Shown one piece after another: positions 11,464 to 23,773 of a DNA stretch of 64,000 nucleotides (its first letter is position 1; each line of letters starts with the position of its first letter). A model generated the notes under the pieces. That model worked only from the letters and a program-made list of their open reading frames with translations. It searched no databases and was not told the DNA's origin. Origin of the DNA: Phragmites australis (Eukaryota; Streptophyta; Magnoliopsida; Poales; Poaceae); NCBI RefSeq assembly GCF_958298935.1, contig NC_084943.1, positions 15,617,001 to 15,681,000 of the forward strand, given 5' to 3'. Made by a program: the position numbers and the translations under genes.

Positions 11464-12690
11464 AAGGCATGCATATCTTTTTTCTTCCAGTTAAAAATAA
11501 TTCAATGTGGTAATTAATTTATGATTTAAGCTTCATTTTTTGGTGCACCGCTATAATTGGCTTCCGATTTTTGCCCTTCTTTTGGTCTATGATAAATGGA
11601 TGTCACCTTTGATACAAAGTATTATAATTAGTTTGAACATAATTTTGCTTTATTCCATATAGCTTCTTATTTAGTTTTCTAAGCCTTTCAATTAATTTCC
11701 GAGTATCAATTTGATCATGTAATTAGTGCAGAAGTATTGGATGGGGCAAAGCACATCTTGTTGTGTACAGTAACATGGACATCTTGTCATACAGTATGTA
11801 CTTATTGGTATAGATGATTAGGTTCAGTTTTTTAAGTACCAGAAAACTTGAGACAGCTAAGGCTAAGAGGCTAACCATGTATGCGTGTCCTTTTACTCCT
11901 GTGTCTTGACTGAAATTAAGATGTCCCAAAAAGTCAGCTTAAAGGTCAGAAATGCTCTTTTGACAATAGCCCACAGAGCATCACCAGGTCATTGAAAGGT
12001 CAGAAAATGGTAGTAAACCGATTAATAAAGGTCTGCTAATATTTCTGTCAAAGTCAAATTTACTGTATGATCAGTTCAACAGATTATAGTGTCAAAGGTG
12101 ATCTTAAGCAGTCAATTCGGCATCGATTATTAATCAAACAAGCTGGAAAAAGAAACTGAATGAAAATAGTTTGCATGATTATCATCACATAAAACAAATC
12201 CATAACAGCATAGTTAGTACATCCTTGGTGATATGGCTACCCAACAAAAGAAATTAGTATCGCTGATCAAGGTAACATTTTCAGACCTAGATTGATCGAG
12301 GAATCAAATAGCACACTATTTTACACATGGAAGGGCATCAAGGAAAATCTTTCTTGTTTCTCACTAGAATCTACAACATGTTAGAATTCTAGCTAAAGGA
12401 TAAGAGCAAGCTCAAAATTTCATATGCATAGATACATAAACCTAAATCATGTCCCTATGTGTATACAGATTATAGAGAAGAAGATCAGATTGACCAGTTT
12501 ACCTAGCTTTACTTGAAAACTAAAGAAGCCTCAGTTTTAACTACATGTTGTCAGTGTGCTAAAATTTTTACCTCTTGTCAGAATGGTAAATAGTGAGCAT
12601 TTGTTTTCAACAATATTAGACTTTGGACTAATTAACATGATTCATGCACATTTATAATTAATTATGTGAAGTAAAGGAATTTTTATATAG
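11464..12690. other. Non-coding insert or spacer between the two CACTA ORFs
   Basis: AT-rich sequence of about 1.2 kb with no TNP2 or other protein similarity that I recognise. It occupies the place where the TNP2 C-terminus should be, so it is probably an insertion or replacement. Its ends are not defined. Confidence 0.5.
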
Positions 12691-12699
12691 GAATGATAC

Positions 12700-15030
12700 G
12701 TACAAAATCAAGTCACTGCCCACAGACATACCCCCCAATACACTGTCCCTCCTCTGACTAGGATCCAGCCTCGGATGATGCTCCAGAGCGAAGCGGTAGC
12801 CCGAGTGCATACCTCAACTTGAATCAACCTGACGATGATGCTCCGGAGGGTTTGACCACTGATGATGCACCAGAGGGTCTGACCACTGATGATGTGCTGG
12901 TGGGTCAGTCGTCCAAAGAACAAAGGCGTGGCTGAGGTCTCAGCAAGATGCATGAGGCACGTTTTGTCATCACGGAGGTCGATTCAACCGGGGAGCCCAT
13001 AAAACCTTTACATGTACTTGGACCGTTCAAGACATATGTGGGTGTCTCATAAGGGACCACATCGCAATCACTTATAGAACTTGGAGACACAAATGAGGTG
13101 ACAAGTGGGCGGTTCCAGATAGCATCAAGGAATTTATGTGGGGCAAGTTGTCGCAAACGTTTGATTACCCTAAAGGATGCAACATGGCCATAGTCATAAT
13201 GGGCATAATTTTTAAGAATTTTAATGTTAAAGTGTATAGATATTATCACTTGAAGGGTTGAATGCCAGACTGGGATGATTATCTGATGGTGAAAGATTTT
13301 TGGAATGATTTCATGAATTACATAAATTCAGAGGAAGCAAAAAATATAAATGAAACAAACAAGGCCAACTCCAAAGAACTTATACCCCCAAAAAACCGGC
13401 TCGCTCGAGTACATGAGGAAAGTTGATGAGTGGGAGAATGTGGAAGAAGATGTAACCAAAAGTGGTGTCAAACTTGTGACGGCTGAGTGGATTCCACGAG
13501 CGAAAAACTACTTGTATGGGAGAGGGTGGCTCCTGCGACTGATTGAAGCTTATGCTTCAAAAGTGAACAAGAACAGGAAGTCATGTAGAAGATTAGAGAT
13601 GCCCACGTATAGTCTTCACTGGACTCTTTCCAGGCAGATAGGGAGAACGACGAGCTAACCTTGTCACTAGGAAATAAGGAGCATACTGGTCGCACACGAG
13701 ACAAGGGTTTGAGACCTTGGAAGGTCGAATTTGAACAAAACACTGACACTTGCAAGAAACAAAGAAAAAATATGTCAGAAGTGATAGCCCTTCTAAAAGA
13801 AGAACTTGCAGAGGAAACACTTATGATAGATGCCAAAATAGTAGTAGCTATTCAACAAGCCAGGAAGGAGTAATTAGTCGTCACAAATAATGCTTTGATA
13901 ACGAGCCCTGGTAGTCATCAAGCAGCTATGCGGCCATGGGGCTTCCAGGAGAAGTCTTAATCGGTGACCCCATAGACCAAATCACAGAAAGTACACCATG
14001 CAAGTTTGTCATGCCCACCTTGGGTGTTCCCATCACAGCGGCTAGGGGCCTGGCTGAGCAATGGGTGGAAGGGTGCATGTGGATAGTGTAATACATGTGT
14101 ACCATAAAAGTAAGCTAGATTACCTCGGAGAGGCAGGGGAAATAAGGCTATCAAAAAACATAGACCCTTACGTCTTGTGGTGCAAGTGTGACATAGTGTT
14201 TGGCGAAGACATAGAAGAGTCTGGGTTTAGTTCGAAGTCGTCAGACCCGCCTAGAAGATCTTCACCTTCTCCGTTGTCGCCTCCATAGCCACCAAGAAGA
14301 TATCAAACCCCTTCTCTACCACCACCTATCCCTCTTTAGAAGCCAGTAGCACCTGCACAATCTCAGAAGTCGATGTCATCTTAGAAACCGACTTCGTTAC
14401 AATAGCGAGCAATAGAGAGGTGGCATGCAGCATCTAAGAAGCTGGCATCTCCTCTACCTTATGATAAAACTGATGAGGAAATCAGAAGGGAACTGAACTC
14501 CAGTGTCAATGCACACCTCAAACGTACTGAGCCTAAGAAGAGTGCTATCTCTCCAACAACGGTCGAGGGCATCTTTTTTAGCAATACAATGTTAGGACTT
14601 AGGACTAATTACCTACAGTGACATATATGTAGTTTTCACTAGGCCCTCTTTGTTATCTAGACAGACTTTAGCAATATCGTTGTCTTCGACGCGAGAAGAA
14701 ATCCAGTAGATGATTACCAATCCCTCATAGATTTGCTACAAAGGTAAACTAATAATTTCATTAATACTTTAGTAAACTTCGAATTGATTGAATTTAAGTC
14801 TAGTTACAGTCAATAATCACACACGTACATGGTGTACGTACGCTGCATCAAGAGGAATGGACATCACTTTCCATGCCAGAAGGAATAGAAAGTCGTAACC
14901 AATTTTTCTTGTATGATTTATATTGAGGGCAACAATTTATGTGGCTACTATGTATGTGACTTCATGTATGGATTCATCGAATATAATTATAGCAACATTA
15001 CCGATGCTAAGGTAAGTGGTATAAATATTG
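12700..15030 (+). pseudogene. Second CACTA ORF (En/Spm-type domain plus Ulp1-like protease), broken
   Basis: Fragments appear in the order expected for the second protein of grass CACTA elements. Near 13.27-13.40 kb comes WDDYLMVKDFW, then SEEAKNINETNKAN, like the En/Spm/Ptta domain. A WIPRAKNYLYGRGW block follows near 13.48 kb, then a Glu/Lys-rich coiled segment at about 13.77-13.87 kb. Next are TPCKFVMPTLG and RGLAEQWVEG near 14.0 kb, then LPYDKTDEEIRRELN near 14.46 kb. Finally CGYYVCDFMYGF near 14.94 kb matches the catalytic-Cys region of C48 (Ulp1-like) proteases. Stops and shifts break it throughout. The N-terminal part (12.7-12.95 kb) holds acidic 9-residue repeats. Confidence 0.78.
12834..12914 (+). 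repeat. 27-bp coding repeat, three units
   Basis: GATGATGCTCCGGAGGG-type units start at 12834, 12861 and 12888, encoding DDAPEGLTT-like 9-residue repeats near the start of the second CACTA ORF. The period is a multiple of three, as expected for a repeat that expanded while the ORF was translated. Confidence 0.75.
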
Positions 15031-15579
15031 ATGACTAATTTTCAGTTCATACTCGTGTTCAAATAGATTGATTTTCTTCAATTCTCGTAATTGCTGGAAC
15101 TCAAGCCGTAGAGAATTATCACACTTCAGGAACAACTTTGTGGGTTCATCAATGATGAAGTTGTTCTAGAGTCCGGCTAGTACCATGTTTTCAAATTGTG
15201 CTGTTTGGACACTGTCCCTTCACCTATCCATAGAGTTTGTTACATGATTCTTCTTAAAGTAAAAAGTGTAGTTCAGGGTCTTCGGTTAACCAGAAAACTT
15301 GAATACATCATTTCTTACCCTTTTGTTGCATACTTTGTGTTAATTATGAACTTTTGTTATAAACTTATCTTAGTTACGAACTTTAGTGAATAACATATGA
15401 AATAACATGGTTATGTATGCATGAATGAGAAGAATATGTGAATAAATTGTATATATATGTGAGATTATATGTGCTGAGATGATTATATGTGCATGTGAAA
15501 CTTAAATGTATGTTTATCTTACTGTATGTGATATTATTTATGCTATTGTCGACAATGACTAGATTCTGTATAGAGGGAG
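15031..15579. other. Non-coding spacer inside the CACTA element
   Basis: AT-rich stretch between the protease remnant and the right subterminal repeats. No ORF with recognisable similarity. Confidence 0.5.
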
Positions 15580-15857
15580 GGGTCATCAGTGCTGGTTTGT
15601 CCTACAAGCCGGTACTGATAGTCTGAGTATTAGTACCGGTTCCTTATTATAGACGACACTGATATTCATTATCAGTGCTTATTCATAAACTAACACTGAA
15701 AGTAACGAACTATCAATATCGAGTAATAAGTATCAGCGCTGATTCATAAACTGACATTGAAAGTCATGAACTATCAATACTAAGTAATCAATGTCGGTTC
15801 AAAAACCGCCAATGGTAATATTTTTAACTGGCACTGATGACCCTTTTTATAGTAATG
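15580..15857. repeat. Right subterminal and terminal repeats of the CACTA element
   Basis: Contains GGGGTCATCAGTGC, TAGTACCGGTTCC, ATCAGTGC and GGCACTGATGACCC in alternating orientation, with two longer copies of TTCATAAACTNACA about 70 bp apart. It ends TTTTTATAGTAATG at 15857. Confidence 0.78.
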
Positions 15858-15859
15858 TG

Positions 15860-17065
15860 GCACCATGCCACTTAAACCCTTTTTTCTGTTTTGTTCCACT
15901 TAACTATAGGTTTGTGGTACTAATGTTTCACAAAACCCCCTCCCTCGCAAATGAACTAGAAATTTGACATGCGGGCCACCGTTTAAAAGCTTCGCTGGCC
16001 AGATGTTGCTCCTTCCACGTTGGATGTTGATGTAGACCTCGTTAGATCATCAATTGGTTTATTGAATTCAAATCGAGCCTATCTTCTTTCATTAAAATAG
16101 ATCAACTCTTTGTCCATGCCCACCGATGGTGCGGCGCACGGCTCCCCTACCGACAACCTTTGACAGCACGCTATGCAGCTTCCCCAGTGATGACAATGCC
16201 CCCCTCCCCACTGGGCCAAGAAGAGGTGCTTCCATGTCTTTCCTGACAAGGAGCTGGCCGACCATTCCACTTGGACAGCTCCCAGCGCACGCGCGCCAAA
16301 TAGCATATCTTGTTTCGTCACCTTTTCCGTTGCCCCCATGCCACCCTGCGCCACTGCCCATCTTGTAGCGCTCGCTACTCAGCATCACCCCCATGACCAC
16401 CAACCACCGTCGCGGTCTCCATTGCCCCACCGTCAAAGAGCTAGCAGCTCCTGCTGGGCTAGCTCGAATGGTGGAGGGAGGTCAGCGCAAAAAAAAGTAT
16501 CATTTTTTATGTGCCCAGGTGTTGTCTTAGACAGTGAGTAATACATTACCTACATATCTTGGCCAACGGGGTTTGCAAGGAACCAAAATTGTCTAAACAC
16601 TGATCAAATAAGCCTGGGATGAAACTACACCCAAAACTATCACACGCAACAATTCCAAACCAAATTAGTAGTCTTTGATGCTCTTGGGACGAGGGCGTAT
16701 TGAGCAGCAATGTGCGACGGTGCGTACAGGGGAGGCGGTGGCCAGAGGAGCCACCATGGAGCGGTATGTCTACGGTGAGTGTCCTTGCATGCTGGTGCTT
16801 GTGACCGCTAAACTGCGCAGCCTACTTCAATATCTTTAGAACTAACTGAGATTCAACATGTCAATTGAGTTTGATTTTTGCATGGAAGGAGCAATACCTC
16901 ACCAGCTAAGCCTTCTAACGGGACCCACATGTCAACTGCCTCGTTAACCTACGAAAGGGTCATGTTTTGTGAAAAAAATGTTTCCTCAAGATATGGGGTT
17001 AGTGGCATATACCAAGGAACTTAGGGTTTTGTGACACTAGGACCATATAACCCAGGGTTTAGCAA
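15860..17065. mobile_element. Non-coding element with about 150-200 bp terminal inverted repeats
   Basis: The left end (about 15870-16025) and the reverse complement of the right end (about 16880-17065) align. Shared blocks include TTTCACAAAACCC with GTGTCACAAAACCC, TTTGACATGCGGGCC with GTTGACATGTGGGTCC, and TTGCTCCTTCCA in both. The core of about 850 bp contains a GC-rich piece (16.1-16.5 kb) with no conserved protein. The shape resembles Mutator-like non-autonomous elements, some of which carry captured gene fragments. The exact outer ends and target duplication are not resolved, and the left end abuts the CACTA terminus. Confidence 0.6.
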
Positions 17066-17587
17066 AATTTACTAATCTTTGAATCAATTAGTTCAGGTAT
17101 ATACAACTCAGTTTGACAAATCGCATATTTCTCTGTGATTTATCAATTTCATAACTCAAAAACCATGTGCAGTTTGGTCATAAATTTTATATGCTTGTAT
17201 GTTCACCCCCTCCCCTACATGTATATAAATTTTCAGAATTTTTTAAGACTTTAAGCATGTTTTATTTAGGGGTTTTCAGAAGGGGTTTCCACTAAATATT
17301 TCCCGGTTTAACTATGTTTCTCCACTGTTTTGGCCCACAAAATCGGTTCCTGAACAGCCCCTGGCCCAACATACCATGCAATCGTGCCCACGTCCTTGCC
17401 CCCTCTCATTGCCAGCCAGAACCATCACCTCCTCTGCGACAAGCCGACAACAGCACCGGTTGATCGAGGAAGTACCTAGCCTCTTGGGAGTGGAGAATCG
17501 TCCCAGCGTCACCACGCCTCCTCTCCAAGTAAGGTGAAGGTCAGTACAGAACAACAATCTATCTCTCTCTTACCACTTGATCCATCC
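17066..17587. other. Spacer, nothing recognised
   Basis: Mixed-composition DNA between the TIR element and the LARD. No supported gene. The last five bases (CATCC) are the left target duplication of the LARD. Confidence 0.4.
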
Positions 17588-18672
17588 TGTAACACCCTGA
17601 TTTTCAGAATTTACAATTTTTTAAAAAATTTCAAGATTATTGAATAGCTTCAACAGTAGTATAGGTTTAAAACCTATTTTCTTAATCAATCAATTAATAT
17701 AGGTTATTATTTTGTGTGCATTGCATGCTGAGTTTTGTTAGAAGCCAGGTAAATGCATTAGAGTTCTTTTTTTTTCTTTCTCTTGGGTATTTTGAGTGAA
17801 AAAGATTTTGAAAAGGTTTTTACAAAACTAAGTAGTGAATAAGTTAAAGATATTAATGGTTGGAACTCAAAATCTTTGAATTCATCATGTATTGAATCAT
17901 TGATTATACCTGATCCTTCTTCACGTCAATCCAAATCTTATCCAAGTCCTTGTTTAAATTTAATCTCTCCTCTTTTTCAAATTCTACCCAAATTCAAATT
18001 CAAATTCCTTATCTACTCCTATTCTTGTTCAACCTCATCTTTTTTGTTTCTCTTAAATTCACTCCAAGTTCAATTCAAATTCAAACCATATTCAAATTTC
18101 TCTGCAAAAATTTCTTTTCTAAACCCTAGATATACCTAAAGTGTCTTTGGGCTCAATCTTGCTCAAGTTCAAATCCTTAGCCAAGTCTTCTAGATTGCCC
18201 AACAAAGGATCCACGAAATCTGGAAATTTTCGCGAAGTCCTAGACAGCCTCATTTTCTCATGAAGTTTCGGAGTTCAAAACGGCCTCAAATGCAAATCTT
18301 GACAATACTAAAGTTGTAGGCCTCGTCAAGAGCTTCGATTTGAACCTATGGAAGTCACATTTTGGATAATGTAGCTACAAGTTATGGCCCCCAAAATCAG
18401 TGCTGCGCAGAGAAGTCCGAGTTCAAACAGTTTATCTTGTGGTGCATTTTTGGAAATCAAGATGACATTTTCAGAAGTTCCAATGACTACCAAAGTTGTA
18501 AATCTTTTTGATTAATACAATTTAGAATCAAGAAACGTCCAATTTGGTCTCCGGACAACAGAGATATCATCCTCGGAATAGAGAGCTGCGAAAAAAGAAA
18601 TCGTAACCGACTCGAACTCGAATCCGATTCGTGTTCGGTTTGGACTCCACCTCAACCAGCTGGTCCTAGCCC

Positions 18673-18680
18673 TATAAATA
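18673..18680 (+). promoter_or_regulatory. LTR promoter TATA box (5' LTR)
   Basis: TATAAATA in the context CCCTATAAATATGAG. It is conserved at 24859-24866 in the 3' LTR and is followed in both by a pyrimidine-rich leader, as expected for the U3/R boundary. Confidence 0.7.
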
Positions 18681-21060
18681 TGAGTTGCACGCCCTCTCCT
18701 ACCCCTATTCCACACCTCCAAGCCCTAGAAGTCGCTGCTGCCCTGTCCGTATGTCACCGGAGCACCGCCGCCGCCCGTGATGCGCTACGTCGTCTTCTCC
18801 GCGATTCCTCTTTCATCGACCATCAAAGCAAGGTGATGACCCCTTCTTATCCTCCCTTAATACTATTTTAGCATCATACTAAGTCCCTAGACAAGTCCTA
18901 GCCCTAGCCAAAGCCCAATCTAAGCCACTACGGTCGTCGCCGTCGCGGACAGCCGCGTGACAGCCGCGCTGTAGCCGATTGGCATCGACGTTCCCGACCG
19001 ACCAGAGGTCAAATCACCAAGCCCTTTCACCGATGCATGTCCCATGATGTTTCCCATGCCCTCACCAACCAGGTCGGCCAATAGAATAGCCAAACTATCG
19101 AAATCAAGGTCGACGTACCCGTTATCCGGTTTCTGGACGTATTCTGCGCGCCCACCAGATTTGCAATCGCGTCCCCCATCAATCCGAAAGCCGTATGGAT
19201 GCACCAACTGCGTCACGGCGTGTCCCATGAAGTCTTCTACGTTACCCTAGGAGCCCATCCCCGTTTGTGCAGCAACACGACCAAGACGCCATTACCAACC
19301 ACAGCATGTCGCAGCCATCACCCGTTTCATCTATACTGATCGTTCTTCCTCTCAGTGGATGATCTACCAAAACCCATACCATAGCATTATGTTCCTGGGT
19401 TATATGAACATCCTTGTTCAAACGGTTCCTCAAAATTCATAACCAATCTTTGGGAACGCGAGCGTCTTCGTTCCTGCATTTGTTCGCGGTCACCACCAAA
19501 CCTAGAAGCAGTCATCGCTGTTTTGCTGCTACCTCGGATGACCCCTTCCAAAACCAACCATACCGCTGAGTTAGTCTTTCCGCGTTCTACGCCATGCTCC
19601 CCTCGTTTCACTAAAATACCACTGAAGCCGACATTGATGTTTGTGGCCACATGCTCGATTGTCATCTCTGACGAAACCCGAACCACCACCGCTACATAGA
19701 GTGACCAATAGTATCCTAAACCTAGAAGTGCAACCTTCAGCCTTTTCAATCCATCATAGATGGTAGATACTATACCTTAGCATATCTCTTCTTTAATCCA
19801 AGATGATATTTGCATAGCATGCCAAGTCAGCGCCACATCATTCTCCTTAATCTAGTCAGTGAAGTCTAGTCTGCCCTACAATTTTGAATCTTGCGCAATG
19901 ATATTGTCAAGCCTGACACAGTGATTGTGCAATAAAGTCTTTCCCATAGGAAGATAGTTTCGGAAAATCAGTATTTCCTTTTCAGTCTAATCCATCTCCC
20001 GAAAGCTATTCTCTTTTCATCTTAACTCCGATTTAGGCGATTCTTGCATCTAAACATTTCTAAAATCATCCCTATCTAACCATAGTGTTTTTGAAGTATT
20101 TTGATGATGTTTGGTATGTTGTTCTTAGTGTTTTTCTTTGTGTTGTTTGTCGGTAGTTCTCGCGATTAGTCGATAACGTTCCGGAGCAGTTTGAGGGACT
20201 TCAAGACCAAGATTTCGACAACACTGAGCAGCAATGGGTAAAAGGCAAGTGTCCTTGATCATCTTGAACCAATGTTTTTAAATATTTTATTTTACAAAAT
20301 TGCATACAGTGTCTGTCAATATGATGGGGTTTTCCCTAGATTTTCTCTCATCATCCCTTGGAACCTAGATAGTTTATGGTTAGGTGTCTTTTATGGATAG
20401 ATTGCTTAGCCATGCTTTTGGGATGTTGAGAAGTGTCATAATCTTGACTAATGAACATATAAACAATGGTCATTAATGTGTTAATGGTTTAACAACATGG
20501 ACCCTTAGGACTTGAGCAAAGTGGTTTTGATGGTTATCATGGTTATGATGTTGGTTTAGTGTTTGCTCAAGCAACCTAAGTAAGGACCGGTTCGTGGAGC
20601 GACAACCCAAGAAATATCGTACCAACCACGAGACCTGGTATGGGATGGGCCTAGCCTTTTAATTAGTGGATTCCAGTTTTTGTGCGTGCCAAACAGAAGA
20701 GTGGATGTGTGGGGACGGCAAAGGCCAGAACCATTTGGTTAGTGGTATGAGATGTGTAGTGGAAGGGAATGGTGAAAACTTCCTGGAGCTACAAGGCGCA
20801 AAAGGGGGCTTCTGGGTGGTGTGAATGCCACTTTGACGATGGTGAAACCTAGCGGGCATGCACATATTGGATGAAACTTTGTAACGGCTTTGAAGTGACT
20901 TTTCGGGCGACACATCACTGACGTGTGTTAAGTGTCTAGCTAACACGGTAACATGGAAATCACGACTCGTGGGGAAAGCTGGACAACCTCTGCAGAGTGT
21001 AAAATATAATATATCAGCCGTGCTCACGGTTATGAGAGACTTGGATCCTCACATGATTAG

Positions 21061-21210
21061 ATGGTTGTGTTTATGAGTTTGGTTGTGGTTATGGTTCTAG
21101 TATAGGGAGTACTAGATGGTTGTGGTTATGAGTTTGGTTGTGGTTATGGTTCTGGTACAGAGAGTACTAGATGGTTGTGATTTTGGTTATAGTACATGGA
21201 GTACTAGACG
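21061..21210 (+). repeat. 55-bp tandem repeat within the LTR
   Basis: Units starting ATGGTTGTG at 21061, 21116 and 21171, each ending GGGAGTACTAG or similar. The same array is present in the 3' LTR near 27.28-27.44 kb. Confidence 0.7.
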
Positions 21211-21740
21211 GTTATGGTATGCAAGGTGGGAAGCCTTGTATGCTGGATGTTGCATTGTATGGGTTATATTCACTTAATAATTGCTTAAGGCTTTTGAGTC
21301 CAAATATGTTTTCATTACTCGCATTTACGCAAATATACCATGTGTTAGCCTATTCTTGATATAAGCCTGCATATCATTATTTTTCCCACACTTGCTGAGC
21401 GTATTATGTGCTCACACTTGCTACTTTCCCTATGCTATGCGACATGGATACTGCTGCTCAATGAGTGAAGATGTTGAAGACTATCAAGACAAGGTTGTGA
21501 CGTTCTAGGCGCGTGTCTCCCGGTCGGTTGCCTGCGGTGTTGTTGGGCACCAGTGCTTTTGTTCCGCTGCAGATATCTTCATAGAAGACAATATATGTCA
21601 ATTGCTGTAAGATTTTAATGTTTATTTAATAGAAGTATTACTTTTGTTACTTCACCTGTGACGTCCTTATGTGTGTTGAACATCCTAGACACATATAAGT
21701 CGCATCTGCTTTTTGCCGTTAAAACCGGGTGTGACAGAGG

Positions 21741-21752
21741 TGGTATCAGAGC
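21741..21752 (+). other. Primer-binding site of the LARD-like element
   Basis: TGGTATCAGAGC, a full match to the usual initiator-Met primer site, four bases after the LTR end. Confidence 0.85.
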
Positions 21753-22359
21753 CATACTAACCGTAGGACGCTAGCCTAGATAGAATTGTTGTACCATAAG
21801 GTCATATTTTAAAAGCTTATTTAGAAAAATCCATCCCCGTGCTTTTCTGACCTCTCAGTTTCTCTCTCTACTTACCTATTTCACTCTTTTGAGAAAAATA
21901 AATTTTCAACACTCCTCCTTTCAAACTATTAGTTGTTGAACCATCCCAGTTACTCTGTTCGAGGAGGATGCACTTAAAAATCTCTTTTGGCGCTCCTACC
22001 TTGCATGAAAATTTATATGATAAAGATGAAGATCCATCACGACAAGGGAGAATCGTCCATCACAACACTGAAGACATGAAGATCTACCTCCGCGCCACTC
22101 CCGGTTTTAGTTTTTCGAGACATAGGAGGATTTTCCCCTTTTCTTCGTAAATGTTAGAGCGAGGTTAGTAGTGTGTGCTTGTGTGGTGTGCCTTGAGTGA
22201 TTTGGATTTTCTGTTTGAGTGCTGGAGTGCGTTGTGGGATGCTTTAGCATCTGGTAACAATGATGTTCCTTATATATCTTTATAGTTAATAGTATAGCTG
22301 GATTTTTTCCTTCTAGTCCCTTCTTTTCTTGCCAAACCTTCTGCCTCAATCCCGATCAT

Positions 22360-22632
22360 ATGGTGAACACAAAGAAAGATCAGCTTGGTAAAGGTACCAA
22401 CAACAATGAAAGCAACATCCAATAGATGCAACCTCAATTCAACAAGGAACAATTTTTGGAGACGCAGACTCAAATCTTTCAAAATATGGCTCAGAATATG
22501 GAAAGTATGCTAAAGACCGTTGAAGCTCTGGGTGCAGAAGACGAGCATAGAAAGCAAGGCAACATCAAGAAGAGGAAGAAAGCTTTTGAAGCCATCAAGC
22601 AACAACAGTTCTCAGTTACGTTCCACTCCTGA
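22360..22632 (+). pseudogene. gag-like N-terminal remnant
   Basis: An ATG at 22360 opens MVNTKKDQLGKGTNNN and meets a TAG after 21 codons. The same frame then continues with Gln/Met-rich residues such as FLETQTQIFQNMAQNME up to a stop at 22630-22632. A Gln/Met-rich start is typical of chromoviral gag. No capsid, zinc knuckle or pol follows. The rest of the core (22633-23759) shows only short open frames. Confidence 0.5.
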
Positions 22633-23759
22633 ACAAGCACATTGTTCTGTCAACCAGGAAGTTTCACAGGTCAAGAGAAAATTTTGCAGAGTACCCCTAC
22701 AAGGAAAGTGTGTTTTTGGCTGTTAAGAGGAAAGACGTTATGCCAATCGATGTCTGCTGAGGATCCTTGTACCTGGTGATAAGAAGGTGTGTCCACTCTA
22801 GAGAACCTACGCGCTAGGTCAAAAGATGTCCCACGAAGCACCCCATACGGAACTGGATCAACCCAAATCCCGTATGAAGATCTCAGTTCAAGATTCAGAC
22901 CGTCACAACTTTCAAGTTGTAACGCAAGATAGCCAAGATCGACGAGGTCACATCAAGCTCACAGAAGCTCAGTAGGCACAACAAAAAAAAAGAGTGATAT
23001 ATTCCATGTCAAAGGCTACATGTCTATCTACTTCTCAAGAACTGGAAATGTAAGTCAGTGAAGTCCGCTCCTTTTTAAGGGGGGTAGTCTTCCTAGCTAA
23101 TCTCTTGAACTGGAACCTAAAGACAGATATTGGAAACAGCTAGTCAGCAAATGTAATGCGGTAATAAAGTGTGCTAAAGGAAGGACAGTACCTAGAGGAT
23201 GCACACCGACCACAGAAGTGATTGCTAAGAACAAGTACTCTTTCCTCGAAATTAGGATATGGCTTACTAAATCTTCAAGGATAAGAAGGTCCACCAAGGT
23301 CAATCAACAGATGAGAAGATCGTTAAAAAAAATAATAATAAAGGAAATTTATCAGGAGTGCTAAAGCTACGGAATTCTCAGGAATCAAAAAAAGCACTAA
23401 GATGTATCATGATCTCAAGGATTCTTATTGGTAGTATGGAAACAATAGTGGTGTAGCAAATGATATGGTCCTGTGTGACACATGTCAAAAAAGTTAGAAT
23501 AGTACATCAGAGACAACTACAACCGTTGAAGATACCAGGAATGGAATATCCGAGAAAATCCAACGTACTCAGGGTAATCAATCAAGATTTGTTGAGACAG
23601 TTGTGAAAGATGTCAAAAACAAAGTGAGCAGAGTTTGTCAGGGCAATGAGGTTAACACTAAAAAGAAGAGGCATTTTGGAAAGCAAGAAGAAATTTTCGA
23701 AGACAAAGTTCTCTTGTCTCTTTTCTTATCTGCCCGAATCTCGAGGGCGAGATTCCTTT

Positions 23760-23768
23760 AAGGGGGGT
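23760..23768 (+). other. Polypurine tract of the LARD-like element
   Basis: AAGGGGGGT, five bases before the 3' LTR. A second near-identical TTTTTAAGGGGGGTAG occurs near 23,075-23,090, within the core. Confidence 0.7.
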
Positions 23769-23773
23769 AGATT

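Larger units (their letters stand above)
8141..15857 (+). mobile_element. CACTA (En/Spm-like) transposon, decayed autonomous type
   Basis: The left terminus starts CACTAGAACA. The right terminus, read inward on the minus strand, is CATTACTATAAAAAGGG, one change from CACTA. Both termini run into GGGTCATCAGTG, so they are inverted repeats. Subterminal regions are packed with short CAGTGCCGGTT-like motifs in both orientations, as in grass CACTA elements. Flanking trinucleotides are TGA and TGG, a 2-of-3 match to the usual 3-bp target duplication. Inside, on the plus strand, are a TNP2-type transposase and a second ORF with an En/Spm-type domain and a Ulp1-like protease. Both contain stops. Length is about 7.7 kb. 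Confidence 0.85.
17588..21736 (+). repeat. 5' LTR of the LARD-like element
   Basis: 4,149 bp, near-identical along its length to 23774-27961 with scattered substitutions, mostly C/T and G/A. A TATAAATA box lies at 18673-18680. Open frames inside (for example minus-strand 18920-19228 and 19387-19749) recur in the other LTR. Confidence 0.9.

Noticed and set aside
16092..16436. Minus- and plus-strand open frames of 80-114 codons in a GC-rich patch
   Set aside because: They overlap each other on both strands within the core of a TIR element and show no family motif.
17876..18139. 87-codon plus-strand frame repeated at 24062-24325
   Set aside because: It recurs only because both are the same part of the two LTRs. 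Composition is AT-rich Ser/Phe/Lys without a domain.
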